The position numbers and the translations under genes are program-made. A DNA stretch of 56,031 nucleotides, taken from positions 1-56,031 of the forward strand of contig NZ_MRCS01000044.1 in NCBI RefSeq assembly GCF_002303925.1, read 5' to 3'. The notes under the pieces are model-generated. The model was not told the origin of the DNA. It worked only from the letters and a program-made list of their open reading frames with translations, and made no database searches. Origin of the DNA: Pseudomonas sp. ACN8 (GTDB lineage Bacteria > Pseudomonadota > Gammaproteobacteria > Pseudomonadales > Pseudomonadaceae). This document shows, one piece after another, positions 1-9,100 of the stretch (positions are counted from its first letter, which is position 1; each line of letters starts with the position of its first letter).

Positions 1-1
1 T

Positions 2-118
2 TTGTCGGGGGTGGGGAGTCCTTATGAGGCGCCGCTTGCGGCAGAGGTTGAGGTGGGCTCAGACGGAATGACGATTAGAGAAACGATTGCAAAAGTCGTA
101 GAAACTATAAAATCATAA
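2..118 (+). CDS. cysC: Adenylyl-sulfate kinase (APS kinase), C-terminal end only
   Basis: Only the last 38 codons are in the window; the gene enters from the left edge and stops with TAA at 116-118. The reading SGVGSPYEAPLAAEV followed by an acidic stretch matches the C-terminal signature of APS kinase (TGxxxPYEAPxxPE in the family), which phosphorylates adenylyl sulfate to PAPS in the cytoplasm. It could equally be the kinase end of a CysN-CysC fusion; the window cannot tell. It converges with a sulfotransferase, which would use PAPS as its sulfate donor, so a dedicated donor supply for the polysaccharide locus is a reasonable inference. The two genes are separated by a strong hairpin at 147-184. 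Confidence 0.72.
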   Translation: MSGVGSPYEAPLAAEVEVGSDGMTIRETIAKVVETIKS

Positions 119-146
119 CCGTGCAGCCCATTGCTCAATAGTGATT

Positions 147-184
147 ATCGAGTCAGGGACGGCAGGCAGCCCCCCTGACTCGAT
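147..184. terminator. Convergent hairpin between cysC and the sulfotransferase
   Basis: A perfect 12-bp inverted repeat (ATCGAGTCAGGG, then CCCTGACTCGAT) with a 14-nt loop lies 28 bases after the cysC stop and 124 bases beyond the sulfotransferase stop. It has no clear T tract on either side, so it is a candidate rather than a textbook terminator. Its place between converging genes supports that role. Confidence 0.55.
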
Positions 185-308
185 CAGTAGTTTCCTTCCA
201 TGGCACCTACTCCATCCGGTTTAAAAACGCCTTTGGAAACTTGGCGCAACTGTCGACGAAAAACGCGCAGTAATTTCTATGGGAGGAATCCCATGAAACA
301 CCCTTTTG

Positions 309-1643
309 TCACGTCGCCACTTCCAGGCTTTCGAACGCATGGCCCTCATCTTCGGCAACCGGCAAAATTGATAACTCAATACCGCCGACAATGTCGCCAC
401 TTGCTTTACTTTTTAATACCAACGGCATACTGCAAGGCGTACAGGTCAAGCTGGGGAGCACTTCGAGAGTGATTACACTGAAGTCCTTGGACAATACCGC
501 AGGCAATACATTTCCACCCAGCTCAACCTGGACATCATCTACAACGCCACGAACCTTAAGCCAAAGGGCTGAAGCCCCATTCGCTTGAGCATTGAAAGGT
601 TGCCCTGCATAGATCTCTTTTGGCCCCCAATCAATAACCTCCAGGCTCGCCCGCATCAAATCAGATTTAAGTTGTACACTTTCAGCTTTCAGCCGCTGAT
701 TTTCGGCATATAGGCGGGTTACATTAGCATTGTAATCTGCGATACCCTTTTGACTCCGTGAAAAAATATAATCTGCATCTTGAGACTTGCATAGACGCAG
801 CGCTTCCAGATCCCCTCTGGGCGCGATTTCCTTATCTTGCAGTAACTGCTGATAGAGTAGGAAAGCTTTTCTTACATAAAGCCTGGAGTCGTTAATATTG
901 CCTTCGATGGAAATATCCATTGGCTGCTTATGTTTGGACGAGTTCACCTTCAGCGAAAATGGCCCCAAGCAATCAGCCTGATAGGCTTCACCAACAAATT
1001 CGAGACACTCCCTGACGACCTGTTCCGGATTTGCAACAATATCATCATAATAAATTCGCTTTACTACGTCGGTGCCAAAGGCTTTCTCTGCAAGTTGGCA
1101 TGCAGTCACCAGGCGCGTCCAGGTATTGTAGGCATTTTCCTCTTCATAGTCATTGGCACCAACACCACTGAAGTTCATCAGAGAGCTCGCCACCAACTTC
1201 GGATTGCGCAAAATATGTATAAATTTTGCATTGGGAAACATACGTAACAACGAGTACACAAAATGCGCATTTTCTGGTGTCGCATCCAACCAGCGCTTCT
1301 TGTCGGGGCTGGTGGAAAACTTGACAAACTCGGAGGCGTCCGCCGCATGTTGCGGCTGTGCAGCATTCTCAACAATATTGCTACGCGACTTGAGGATCAA
1401 ATCATTGCAGGAGACCCCGGCCGCAATACAATAAGACCTGCGCGAGATGTTAGCCGACAAAAGAAACGAACGAGCCAGGCCTTTTGTCCCGAGATCATGC
1501 TGCGCTGCCGCATCAGTACTCATTTTATAAATATAATGAGTTTCTTCCAAAGGAAAGATATTAGAGTGCTGCCCCAACACCCATCCCATCAGACTTGTTG
1601 CGGAGCGATAACTACCGATAACAAATATTGGTTGAACACTCAT
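309..1643 (-). CDS. Sulfotransferase with coiled coil and C-terminal beta-rich domain
   Basis: The 444-residue protein begins IFVIGSYRSATSLM (residues 6-19), the 5'-phosphosulfate loop of PAPS-dependent sulfotransferases. FIHILRNPKLVASSL (141-155) fits the 3'-phosphate-binding strand and helix. Together they predict transfer of sulfate from PAPS to a carbohydrate or similar acceptor. Residues about 300-335 form a leucine-rich coiled coil, followed by a roughly 90-residue beta-rich domain (336-428) not expected in a plain sulfotransferase. No signal peptide is seen, so it should act in the cytoplasm before export. It is the last minus-strand gene of the polysaccharide locus and converges with cysC. 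A 326-bp AT-rich gap precedes it, so it may have its own promoter. The family call is firm; the acceptor is inferred. Confidence 0.8.
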   Translation of the reverse strand: MSVQPIFVIGSYRSATSLMGWVLGQHSNIFPLEETHYIYKMSTDAAAQHDLGTKGLARSFLLSANISRRSYCIAAGVSCNDLILKSRSNIVENAAQPQHAADASEFVKFSTSPDKKRWLDATPENAHFVYSLLRMFPNAKFIHILRNPKLVASSLMNFSGVGANDYEEENAYNTWTRLVTACQLAEKAFGTDVVKRIYYDDIVANPEQVVRECLEFVGEAYQADCLGPFSLKVNSSKHKQPMDISIEGNINDSRLYVRKAFLLYQQLLQDKEIAPRGDLEALRLCKSQDADYIFSRSQKGIADYNANVTRLYAENQRLKAESVQLKSDLMRASLEVIDWGPKEIYAGQPFNAQANGASALWLKVRGVVDDVQVELGGNVLPAVLSKDFSVITLEVLPSLTCTPCSMPLVLKSKASGDIVGGIELSILPVAEDEGHAFESLEVAT

Positions 1644-1969
1644 TCACTACTCCCGAGCCCCTGAAAACAGGGAAAATTTTAAACTTACAAACAGCAATCG
1701 AGACATCACTCTGTACAACCTGCAAACATCCAGAAGCCACTAAACCTGTTAAAAACCAATGCACCTTACAGCGTCTTATGGAATTTCCCTGGCGACTTCT
1801 TTATGGTATCGCAACAGCTAAAATTTAATTTTTCTTATCTATTTTCTTGCACCACCCATCAAAAAATCGCTCACACAAAACATCAAATTCAGTAGCTGCG
1901 CCGATTATTTCCTAAAGGCGCAGCCTTTAAACTAAAGCATAAAACATACTAAACGATCAAACCGCAAAA
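1644..1969. other. AT-rich intergenic stretch without a gene
   Basis: No frame here reads like a protein. It is strongly AT-rich and lies between the lipoprotein stop and the sulfotransferase start, both on the minus strand. It holds the hairpin described at 1895-1924 and probably the sulfotransferase promoter, although no clear -35/-10 pair can be assigned by eye. Confidence 0.5.
1895..1924. terminator. Hairpin after the lipoprotein gene
   Basis: GCTGCGCC (1895-1902) and GGCGCAGC (1917-1924) form a perfect 8-bp stem with a 14-nt loop. An alternative shorter stem, TAAAGGC/GCCTTTA (1914-1930), overlaps it. The site lies 46 bases beyond the lipoprotein stop on the minus strand. No U tract follows, so termination is possible but weakly supported. 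Confidence 0.35.
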
Positions 1970-2374
1970 CTAGCACTTCTTACCAGCAACAACAAACTCA
2001 TCCACAATTGAATTATCTTTCTTCAATTTAGCAACAATCTTAAACCCAGGGTTCACCCATTTGCCAGTTTTGGCTTCACCTACCATCCCACCTTCAACCC
2101 AGAGTTTCGACTCTCCGGCTATTGGCTCAAGCCAAATCTGTATAAGTCCGTTTTTTTGCTCGGCACCCAGCTTATTGGCATCCCACGCGACATCGACAAC
2201 AGAGCCAGAACAGCTCAGTTCGACAGAAGAGTCACGAGTCACTTTGATGATACCAAAATTCTGGCCCGCTTTTATTTCGGCCCTGGCGACCTCTGTCTTT
2301 TTCGGGACATTATCCCCACCGCATGCAACCAAAGCCAATGTCAGGACTGAGAGTACTAGAACTTTTACGCGCAC
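1970..2374 (-). CDS. Small predicted lipoprotein of unknown function
   Basis: The 134-residue protein starts with a basic MRVK, a hydrophobic stretch and the lipobox LVAC with cysteine 18, followed by GGDN. That is a clear type II signal peptide, so the mature protein should be membrane-anchored in the periplasm or outer membrane. The rest (about 115 residues) contains beta-rich sequence with no motif I recognise. It lies 163 bp downstream of manC on the same strand, so co-transcription with the polysaccharide genes is possible but not shown. Base composition is AT-rich like its flanks. It could be a passenger of the O-antigen locus; no function is claimed. Confidence 0.7.
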   Translation of the reverse strand: MRVKVLVLSVLTLALVACGGDNVPKKTEVARAEIKAGQNFGIIKVTRDSSVELSCSGSVVDVAWDANKLGAEQKNGLIQIWLEPIAGESKLWVEGGMVGEAKTGKWVNPGFKIVAKLKKDNSIVDEFVVAGKKC

Positions 2375-2537
2375 AAATCACCTCTTTAATTGATTAAAAT
2401 AACTTCAATAAAACTTACTATTGCGAGCACTTCCAGAATTGCTTACCCGGCTTTGCACTTCCCATGAGAGCGAGAAATCATCCGGGTTGGCGTTGACGGA
2501 TTCGTTGCCATAGGAACAGTCAAGAATCCATCCACCA

Positions 2538-3977
2538 TTACTGAACCCGTCCGTATTGGTCTTCGAAACGCACAATATCGTCTTCACCCAGATACTCACC
2601 GCTTTGCACTTCGATCATCATCAGATCAATAACGCCAGGATTTTCCAGGCGATGTTGGTGCCCCGCAGGAATAAAAGTCGACTCATTGGTATTGATCAAT
2701 CGAGTTTCGCCGCCATTGACTACCTTGGCCATGCCCTGCACTACGATCCAGTGCTCACTGCGGTGGTGATGCATCTGCAGTGACAGTGCCGCGCCGGGTT
2801 TAACCACAATGCGCTTGATCTTGAAGCGTGGACCTTCCTCTAGCACGGTATAAGTGCCCCAGGGACGAGACACTGTACGATGCAGGCGATAAGCCTGATG
2901 GTTCTGCAACTTCAGACGCTTGGCAACCTGTCTTACCTCTTGCGCCCGATCGGCATGCGCAACGAGCACGGCGTCGGCAGTCTCCACCACGATCAGATTA
3001 TCTACACCGACAGTTGCAACCAGACGCCCTTGGCTCTGTACAAAAGTGTTGCGACTATCGATAAAGATTGCATCGCATTGAGCACGGTTTTGCTCTGCGT
3101 CAGACTCCACCAGATCGCGAAGTGCGGTCCACGAGCCAATGTCGTTCCAGTCGAATATCCCTGGAACCACCGCCACCTTGGCTGAACGTTCCATCAACGC
3201 ATAGTCGATGGAAATATCAGGCATGGCCGCAAAACTTTGCGCGTGCAACTCGTGCATTTGCGAATTGGCTCCCGTCGAACGCGGGCTTTGCGCGACACAA
3301 GCACGGGCCAGCTCGAGCAGCTCAGGCGCATGCTCTTGCAATTGGCTGATCAGCCCCCCGGTGGTGAAGCAGAACATCCCCGAGTTCCAGAGAAAACAGC
3401 CGCTATCAAGGTACTCTTGCGCAGTGACCTGATCAGGCTTCTCGACGAAACGCACTACTCGACAACCACCACTTTCATCCAGTCCCTCTCCAGCCTCGAT
3501 ATAACCAAAGCCGGTTTCTGGCGCGGTAGGGCGAATTCCGTAGGTGACCAGATAGCCTTGTCGAGCCAGCGCTACGGCTTGCTCGGTAGCAACCTTGAAC
3601 CCGGGCAAATCATGGATCAGGTGATCGGCGGCCATTACCACCATTACCGCATCGTCACCCTGCTCTTCGGCCAGTACCAAAGCAGCCACGGCAAGTGCCG
3701 ATGCGGTATTGCGACCTTGAGGCTCCAGCAGAAAGCGCGCCTGGTGATGGCCAAGCTTGGTACTGGTGAAATGATCACGGCTCTCGAAGTAGTGTTCACG
3801 GTTGGTCACCGTAACAATTTCACCACCCTCGGCAATCAAACTGGCGGCGCGCAGGTAGGTTTTCTCGAGCAGCGTCTGACCACCCGGTAAACGCATAAAG
3901 GGTTTCGGATGATCCTCGCGCGACACGGGCCACAAACGGGTGCCGGCGCCACCGGAAAGAATGACGGGGATAATCAT
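2538..3977 (-). CDS. manC: Mannose-1-phosphate guanylyltransferase / mannose-6-phosphate isomerase
   Basis: The 479-residue bifunctional enzyme has the nucleotidyltransferase loop GGAGTRLWP (residues 9-17). It also has a C-terminal cupin-type isomerase domain with QMHHHRSEHW (401-410) and PAGHQHRLENP further on. It isomerises fructose-6-phosphate to mannose-6-phosphate and makes GDP-mannose from mannose-1-phosphate and GTP, feeding Gmd. Length is normal for the ManC/AlgA/WbpW family. A GGGAG ribosome site precedes the ATG. The start lies 5 bases after the gmd stop, so rmd-gmd-manC is one transcription unit. In this context it works like WbpW of the D-rhamnan pathway rather than AlgA of alginate, as no alginate genes are present. 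Confidence 0.93.
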   Translation of the reverse strand: MIIPVILSGGAGTRLWPVSREDHPKPFMRLPGGQTLLEKTYLRAASLIAEGGEIVTVTNREHYFESRDHFTSTKLGHHQARFLLEPQGRNTASALAVAALVLAEEQGDDAVMVVMAADHLIHDLPGFKVATEQAVALARQGYLVTYGIRPTAPETGFGYIEAGEGLDESGGCRVVRFVEKPDQVTAQEYLDSGCFLWNSGMFCFTTGGLISQLQEHAPELLELARACVAQSPRSTGANSQMHELHAQSFAAMPDISIDYALMERSAKVAVVPGIFDWNDIGSWTALRDLVESDAEQNRAQCDAIFIDSRNTFVQSQGRLVATVGVDNLIVVETADAVLVAHADRAQEVRQVAKRLKLQNHQAYRLHRTVSRPWGTYTVLEEGPRFKIKRIVVKPGAALSLQMHHHRSEHWIVVQGMAKVVNGGETRLINTNESTFIPAGHQHRLENPGVIDLMMIEVQSGEYLGEDDIVRFEDQYGRVQ

Positions 3978-3982
3978 GGGAC

Positions 3983-4954
3983 TTACTCCCTACCAACGCG
4001 GCGCAGGTCAGCTTCAACCATCATCTGAATCAAAGTGTTCAAACTGGTTTTTGGCGCCCAGCCAAGTTTCTGCTCGGCCTTGCCTGGATTACCCAACAAC
4101 ACTTCAACCTCGGCAGGGCGGAAAAATTGTGGATCAATGACAACATAATCCTGATAGTTCAAACCAACATGCTCGAAGGCCAGTTTGCACATATCACGTA
4201 CTGTGGTGGTTACACCGGTAGCTACCACGTAATCGTCGGCTTGTTCTTGTTGCAGCATCAACCACATGGCTTCGACGTAATCACCGGCAAAGCCCCAGTC
4301 ACGCTTAGCGTCGATATTGCCCAAGCGCAGTTCTTTCTGCTTGCCCAGCGAGATCCGCGCGACAGCATCAGTAACCTTTCGGGTGACAAATTCAATGCCG
4401 CGCAGTGGCGACTCATGGTTGAACAGGATCCCGCTGGAAGCGTGCAGGCCAAAGCTCTCACGATAGTTAACGGTAATCCAGTGGCCATAAAGCTTGGCCA
4501 CGCCATAGGGGCTACGCGGATAGAACGGAGTGTTCTCGTCCTGGCGCTCGGCCTGAATCAAACCAAACATCTCGCTGGTCGATGCCTGGTAAAAACGCGT
4601 CTCCGGTGAAAACTGGCGGATGGCTTCAAGCAAATGCGTGACGCCCAGACCATCTACAACAGCCGTTGTTACCGGCTGGTCCCAAGAGCTACCGACAAAG
4701 CTCTGAGCACCAAGGTTATAGATTTCATCAGGCTTGGATTTGATTACGGCGCGCTGAATCGAACAGGCGTCGGCCAGATCGCCTTCATGATAGCGAATCT
4801 GATCCTCAACGCCCAGTTCACGCAGCCGCCAGCGCGTATCGCTACTACGTCTTGCCACGAGACCGTGAACCTCGTAACCCTTTTCGAGCAACATCTTGGC
4901 CAGGTAAGCGCCGTCCTGCCCGGTAACACCAGTAATCAATGCAGATTTAGACAT
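3983..4954 (-). CDS. gmd: GDP-mannose 4,6-dehydratase
   Basis: The 323-residue short-chain dehydrogenase has the NAD(P) motif TGVTGQDGAYLA near the N terminus, the STSEMFG segment and the catalytic YGVAK pair. The RRSSDTRWRLRELG stretch is typical of bacterial Gmd. It converts GDP-D-mannose to GDP-4-keto-6-deoxy-D-mannose in the cytoplasm. Its start overlaps the end of rmd by 8 bases and manC follows after 5 bases, giving a compact rmd-gmd-manC unit in the same order as the start of the P. aeruginosa A-band locus. Full length, no odd features. Confidence 0.94.
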   Translation of the reverse strand: MSKSALITGVTGQDGAYLAKMLLEKGYEVHGLVARRSSDTRWRLRELGVEDQIRYHEGDLADACSIQRAVIKSKPDEIYNLGAQSFVGSSWDQPVTTAVVDGLGVTHLLEAIRQFSPETRFYQASTSEMFGLIQAERQDENTPFYPRSPYGVAKLYGHWITVNYRESFGLHASSGILFNHESPLRGIEFVTRKVTDAVARISLGKQKELRLGNIDAKRDWGFAGDYVEAMWLMLQQEQADDYVVATGVTTTVRDMCKLAFEHVGLNYQDYVVIDPQFFRPAEVEVLLGNPGKAEQKLGWAPKTSLNTLIQMMVEADLRRVGRE

Positions 4955-5864
4955 TTTTTAGTTCTCTTGCTTCCCATTCAGAGAGCACACTCTGAAGAGT
5001 TTTCGTGATTGACACTCCAGGCTTCCACCCAGTTTCTTTTTGTAATTTGTTTGAACAGCCAACGACTCTGCGCTGTTCAGACAAACGCAATCGACTTGCG
5101 TCCTGTACCAGTTCAACCTCAACTCCGGTCAAACCAGCCATTTGCATGATCAGATCGCGCACTCGCCACTCCACTCCCGAGCAGACGTTGTAAATTTCAC
5201 CGTTACGTCCATGTTCCAACAACCCCAGATAGGCCTGTAGCACATCACGAACATCGAGAAAGTCACGGGTTACATCAACATCACCGACCTCCAATTGGGC
5301 CGGCTGCAAGCCTTGGCGCACGCGAATCAGTTGGCGCGCCATACTCGGAATAACGAAAGATTCACCCTGCCCCGGACCGATATGATTAAACGGACGGGCA
5401 ATAACAATTCGCCAAGGTTCGCTATAACTCCACTGCTGGCAAAGCAGTTCGGCAGCAACCTTGCTCACGGCATAGGGATTACGCGGGCGTGGTGCCAGAC
5501 ACTCACTGATCGGCAGGTTCTTTTCCTCGACCTGACCATAAACGTCACCCGAGCTGACATATAGAAAAGTGCCGCAAAAGCCGCGGCGCTTGAGCGCTTG
5601 CAGCAAGTTCAACGTACCCAGCAAATTAATCTGCAGTGTCCGCTGCGGATCACGAAATGCCTCAGGAACGAAGGTCTGTCCGGCCAGGTGAACGACAGCA
5701 TCGGGACACTCTTCCTGCAGCCAGGCATCCAGCGAAGCACTATCCAGCAGATTATAAGGCTTAGGTGCAAGTACCTGCCACGATCCAACTTCAGTTGTCG
5801 CTAACAGCGCTTGGAGATGCCCGCCGACAAAGCCGGTCAAACCTGTAACAAAAAGTTTTTTCAT
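4947..5864 (-). CDS. rmd: GDP-4-keto-6-deoxy-D-mannose reductase (GDP-D-rhamnose synthesis)
   Basis: I chose the ATG at 5864, giving 305 residues (the usual Rmd length). The longer frame to 5927 only adds residues that lie over an acyltransferase remnant in another frame. The protein starts MKKLFVTGLTGFVGGHL (Rossmann motif) and has YVSSGDVYG and the catalytic YAVSK. It reduces the Gmd product to GDP-D-rhamnose. GDP-fucose synthase or another 4-keto reductase is the alternative; the pairing with gmd-manC and the overall match to Rmd favour D-rhamnose. The ribosome site before the chosen start is weak. Confidence 0.87.
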   Translation of the reverse strand: MKKLFVTGLTGFVGGHLQALLATTEVGSWQVLAPKPYNLLDSASLDAWLQEECPDAVVHLAGQTFVPEAFRDPQRTLQINLLGTLNLLQALKRRGFCGTFLYVSSGDVYGQVEEKNLPISECLAPRPRNPYAVSKVAAELLCQQWSYSEPWRIVIARPFNHIGPGQGESFVIPSMARQLIRVRQGLQPAQLEVGDVDVTRDFLDVRDVLQAYLGLLEHGRNGEIYNVCSGVEWRVRDLIMQMAGLTGVEVELVQDASRLRLSEQRRVVGCSNKLQKETGWKPGVSITKTLQSVLSEWEARELKNV

Positions 5865-6177
5865 GTTGGAGTTTTCAATTTCAGTGACCTCATGCGCTTT
5901 GAACGGGGCACAATGCAAGCCCCGCATGATAGAGCACTACGGACAAGACAGCGATTGCTTGCAAGCCATCAATATCTGGCCGATAGGCAACACTTATAGA
6001 ATTTAAACTACGCATCATTCCCTACCCTGCACCAATAAGCCAAACAACAGTTCGCCCATCCAATAGACCCGCACTTCACTGCAGGCCACGCCTACAGAAT
6101 TCGCCCTAGGCTTAAATGTTTGAGCTGTCAAGCTCCAACAACTCAAACATCGACCAAGAGGTGTACCAAGATCTGCT
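5865..6177. other. Gap between the large glycosyltransferase and rmd
   Basis: This 313-bp interval holds the 42-codon acyltransferase remnant (5890-6018) and, to its right, about 160 bp of AT-rich sequence with short inverted repeats near 6118-6148 (GTTTGAG...CTCAAAC). The latter may end the long upstream transcript or hold a promoter for rmd-gmd-manC. Nothing else recognisable was found. Confidence 0.5.
5890..6018 (-). pseudogene. N-terminal remnant of an acyltransferase family 3 (OafA/YrhL-like) gene
   Basis: This short frame, with no place in the longer gene calls, begins ATGATG at 6018 and reads YRPDIDGLQAIAVLSVVLYH at residues 12-31. That is the classic start of membrane acyltransferase-3 O-acetyltransferases (YRPDIDGLRAIAVLSVVLFHA). 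After HAGLAL the similarity ends, and the frame stops at TGA 5890-5892, only 26 bases before the rmd start. The family is normally about 350-650 residues, so only the first tenth survives. A deletion has apparently joined the remnant to the region just upstream of rmd. A short functional peptide seems unlikely. Confidence 0.75.
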
Positions 6178-9100
6178 TTATGCCAGGTTTTTTTCGGCGA
6201 ACGAGTACGAACTTAGCGGCAACTGGGAGCGGGTTGTGCTGAAGCCGATATCATCAAGAATATTGCTTAGTGATACCCACGCGGCTTCTACTCCCCATTC
6301 CTGCAGTGCGAAGCGTTGCCCCGACTCGCTCAACTCATTCCAAAGCGATTCACTTTCATAAACCCGCACAATCGCTTCGGCGAAAGCTTCAGCATCGTCG
6401 GCCACAAGAATATTTTTATCGGCCGTCAGCAACATTCCCTCTGCCGCCAACGATGTAGCTACAACTGGCAAACCGTGAGCCATTGATGTACCGATTTTGC
6501 CCTTGATACCGGCACCGTAGCGCAGAGGCGCGACGGACACCCGCATCTTGTCCAGCAGTGGTGGCAAGTCTTCGACAAAACCGGTGATGACTACGTCTTC
6601 ACTTTCGAGCGCCAAAATTTCTGCCGGCGGCTTACTGCCAACCGCGTAGAAGCGCACACCTGGCAATCGCTCTCGCAAAAACGGCATGACTTCGGCAACA
6701 AAATACTGAACGGCATCGACGTTTGGAGTGTGCTGGTAACCGCCAACAAACAGGATGTCTCGTCTAGCCTTGTAGCCTACTTCAGTACCTGTGACGTCCA
6801 TGATCAAAGGGAACAAATGGATTTTTTCATTCGGCAGTTGAGGGCGCAATAATTCTAGTTCATTTGTGCTGACCACAATTGCAGCATCCGCGCCCTTGAT
6901 TGCCGAGAACTCCACTTCCTTCATGTCTTTAGCTGCACTGGCCTTTGCCGGATCATCCAGCAACTTGGCCTCGCGCTCCATTCTCAGGAAATGCAGGTCT
7001 ACCGTATGATACAAGACCTTGGCGCGGGGGCAGTGCTTGCGAACCAGTTCCAGATTTCGCTCAACTACTTTAGGGCGCAACAGGTAAACAAGATCATAAC
7101 GATCCTTGGCTTCCAGCAAATGCTCTTCAACCGTCTTGACATAAGGCCTGTAAAGCACTTCGATGCCTACTCGTTGCAGAGCTTCAGTGTAGCCCGGCAT
7201 ATACAGAAAATTATCTTCCGGAATAAACGTTACTTGGAAGCCCATTTCACGCAGCAGCAAGAACGTATTGAAAGCCAATACTGAACCAGCATCTTCATTG
7301 GGCGTTGGGGTGCAGTGATCCAGAATCAAAACCCGTCGAGTGGCCATACGATCCTTTGCAAGATCAAGGTTTTGCCCGTTCTTTTGATATGTCTGCAGAC
7401 GTTCCTTCCAGCGAGCGAACATTTTTTGCATGTTCACAACCTGATAGGACTTGGCTCCCTGGGTTTCATCCCGCCCCGAAGTCACACCCTCATAATGCAC
7501 TACGACTGAAAGCGGTTGATAGATAACACGATAGCCCCGATCCCTGATCTTCAGAGCCAGATCGGCATCCTCACAATAGGCTGGCAAATAATGTTCATCA
7601 AAACCGCCCAACTCTTCGAATAGATCTTTCGGGACTAGAATCGAAGCCCCTGAGCAGTAATCAACTTCGCGCGCATAGTTATAGACAGGCAAGTCCGGAT
7701 TCTGATTTCTACCAAAATTCCACGCACTGCCATCTTGCCAGATTATCCCACCGGCTTCTTGCAGAGTACCATCTGGGTAAATAAGCTTCGAACCTGCCAG
7801 TCCGGTACCAGGGAACTCCTGGAAAGTCCTGAGCAGCTCATCGAGCCAGCGAGGCAACACTTTTGTATCGTTGTTCAAGAAACACAAATACTTTCCTTTC
7901 GCTGCAAGTGCACCATTATTGCAAGAGCGAATGAAGCCCTGATTGACTTCGTTGCAAACCAGGCGAATTCCGTTTACTGCCTTAAGCAGCTCAACGGAGT
8001 TATCCGGCGAGCAATCGTCGACAACGATGACTTCAAAAGGAATTCCAGTGGTGTTTTCAGCCACAGAAGCCAGGCAGCGCAGCGTGTAATCACACTTACC
8101 GTAGATAGGTACAATGATAGAGACGAGCGGTTGCAACGAGGTCTCGATGCTTATTTCGCCGAACGTATCCTCTGCACATTCGGCGAATTCTTCATTCAAT
8201 GTCGAAGGATCGACCGAGGGCTGCTTGTATCCAACCTGAACATCTGCCGCCGCAACTACGGACGGAAATTTATTAATCAATAAATTTCTATGTGACGCCT
8301 TGGCTTTTGGGCTAAACGGCAATTTCTGATATACACACTTAGCGTTCCTGAGCAAAAGTTTGATGTAGCGTTTGGTCTGTTTGATCGGTGAAAACACCCA
8401 ACGGCTAATTTCGCGAAGAGGCATAGTCAAACGCCAAGAACTACTACCTTCCAGTTCTGCAATTCGTTCCCGAGCTTCTTTTAGCTCTTCGGTCAACCTG
8501 AGTGCCCACTGTCCGCGACGAACGACCTCTTCCTTTTGAGCTTCGTGGTCGACCACTTTCATATTCAGATCAAGCAGTCTCTTATCGTAATCGGCTACGC
8601 TGCGTTCGAGGTACGCAATTTTTTCAGCACTCGCAGAAACCTGGTTATTCAGGTTGGCGACTTGGGCATCATGCACCGAGCGAGCCTCATTTGAAGTAGA
8701 AAGATGCTCAGTTTGTTCAGCCAACGCTTGAATAAGGCTCACAGTGTGCTCTTCATGCTCAAGTAATAGTTTTTCGAGCGTCTTGAGCTTCAATTGCTCT
8801 TCAATCAGAGCTTCACACGACTCAGACAGATTATTGTCTCTTGCGCTATCCAGACTAGCAATTTGCCGATCTTGCTGGAGCAGTAACTCATCAAGTTCCG
8901 CCAGTTTTTCCTGCGCATCGCTCAATGCCTGATTGAGCGCCGTCAGCTTGATATCACGCTCGACCAGATTCTGATCAAGACTCGCAATCTGGTTTTCCTT
9001 CTCGAGCAACAGGTGCTCAAGGCCCCTTAGTCGTTCCTGCTCTTCACCTCTGACTGCACTCAGGTCAAATAGACTTTTATCAAGGCTCGCAATTTGCAGA

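Noticed and set aside
2400..2537. Short minus-strand frame ending SAKPGKQFWKCSQ, reminiscent of a topoisomerase-type zinc ribbon
   Set aside because: Too short and lacks the cysteine pair; likeness may be chance.
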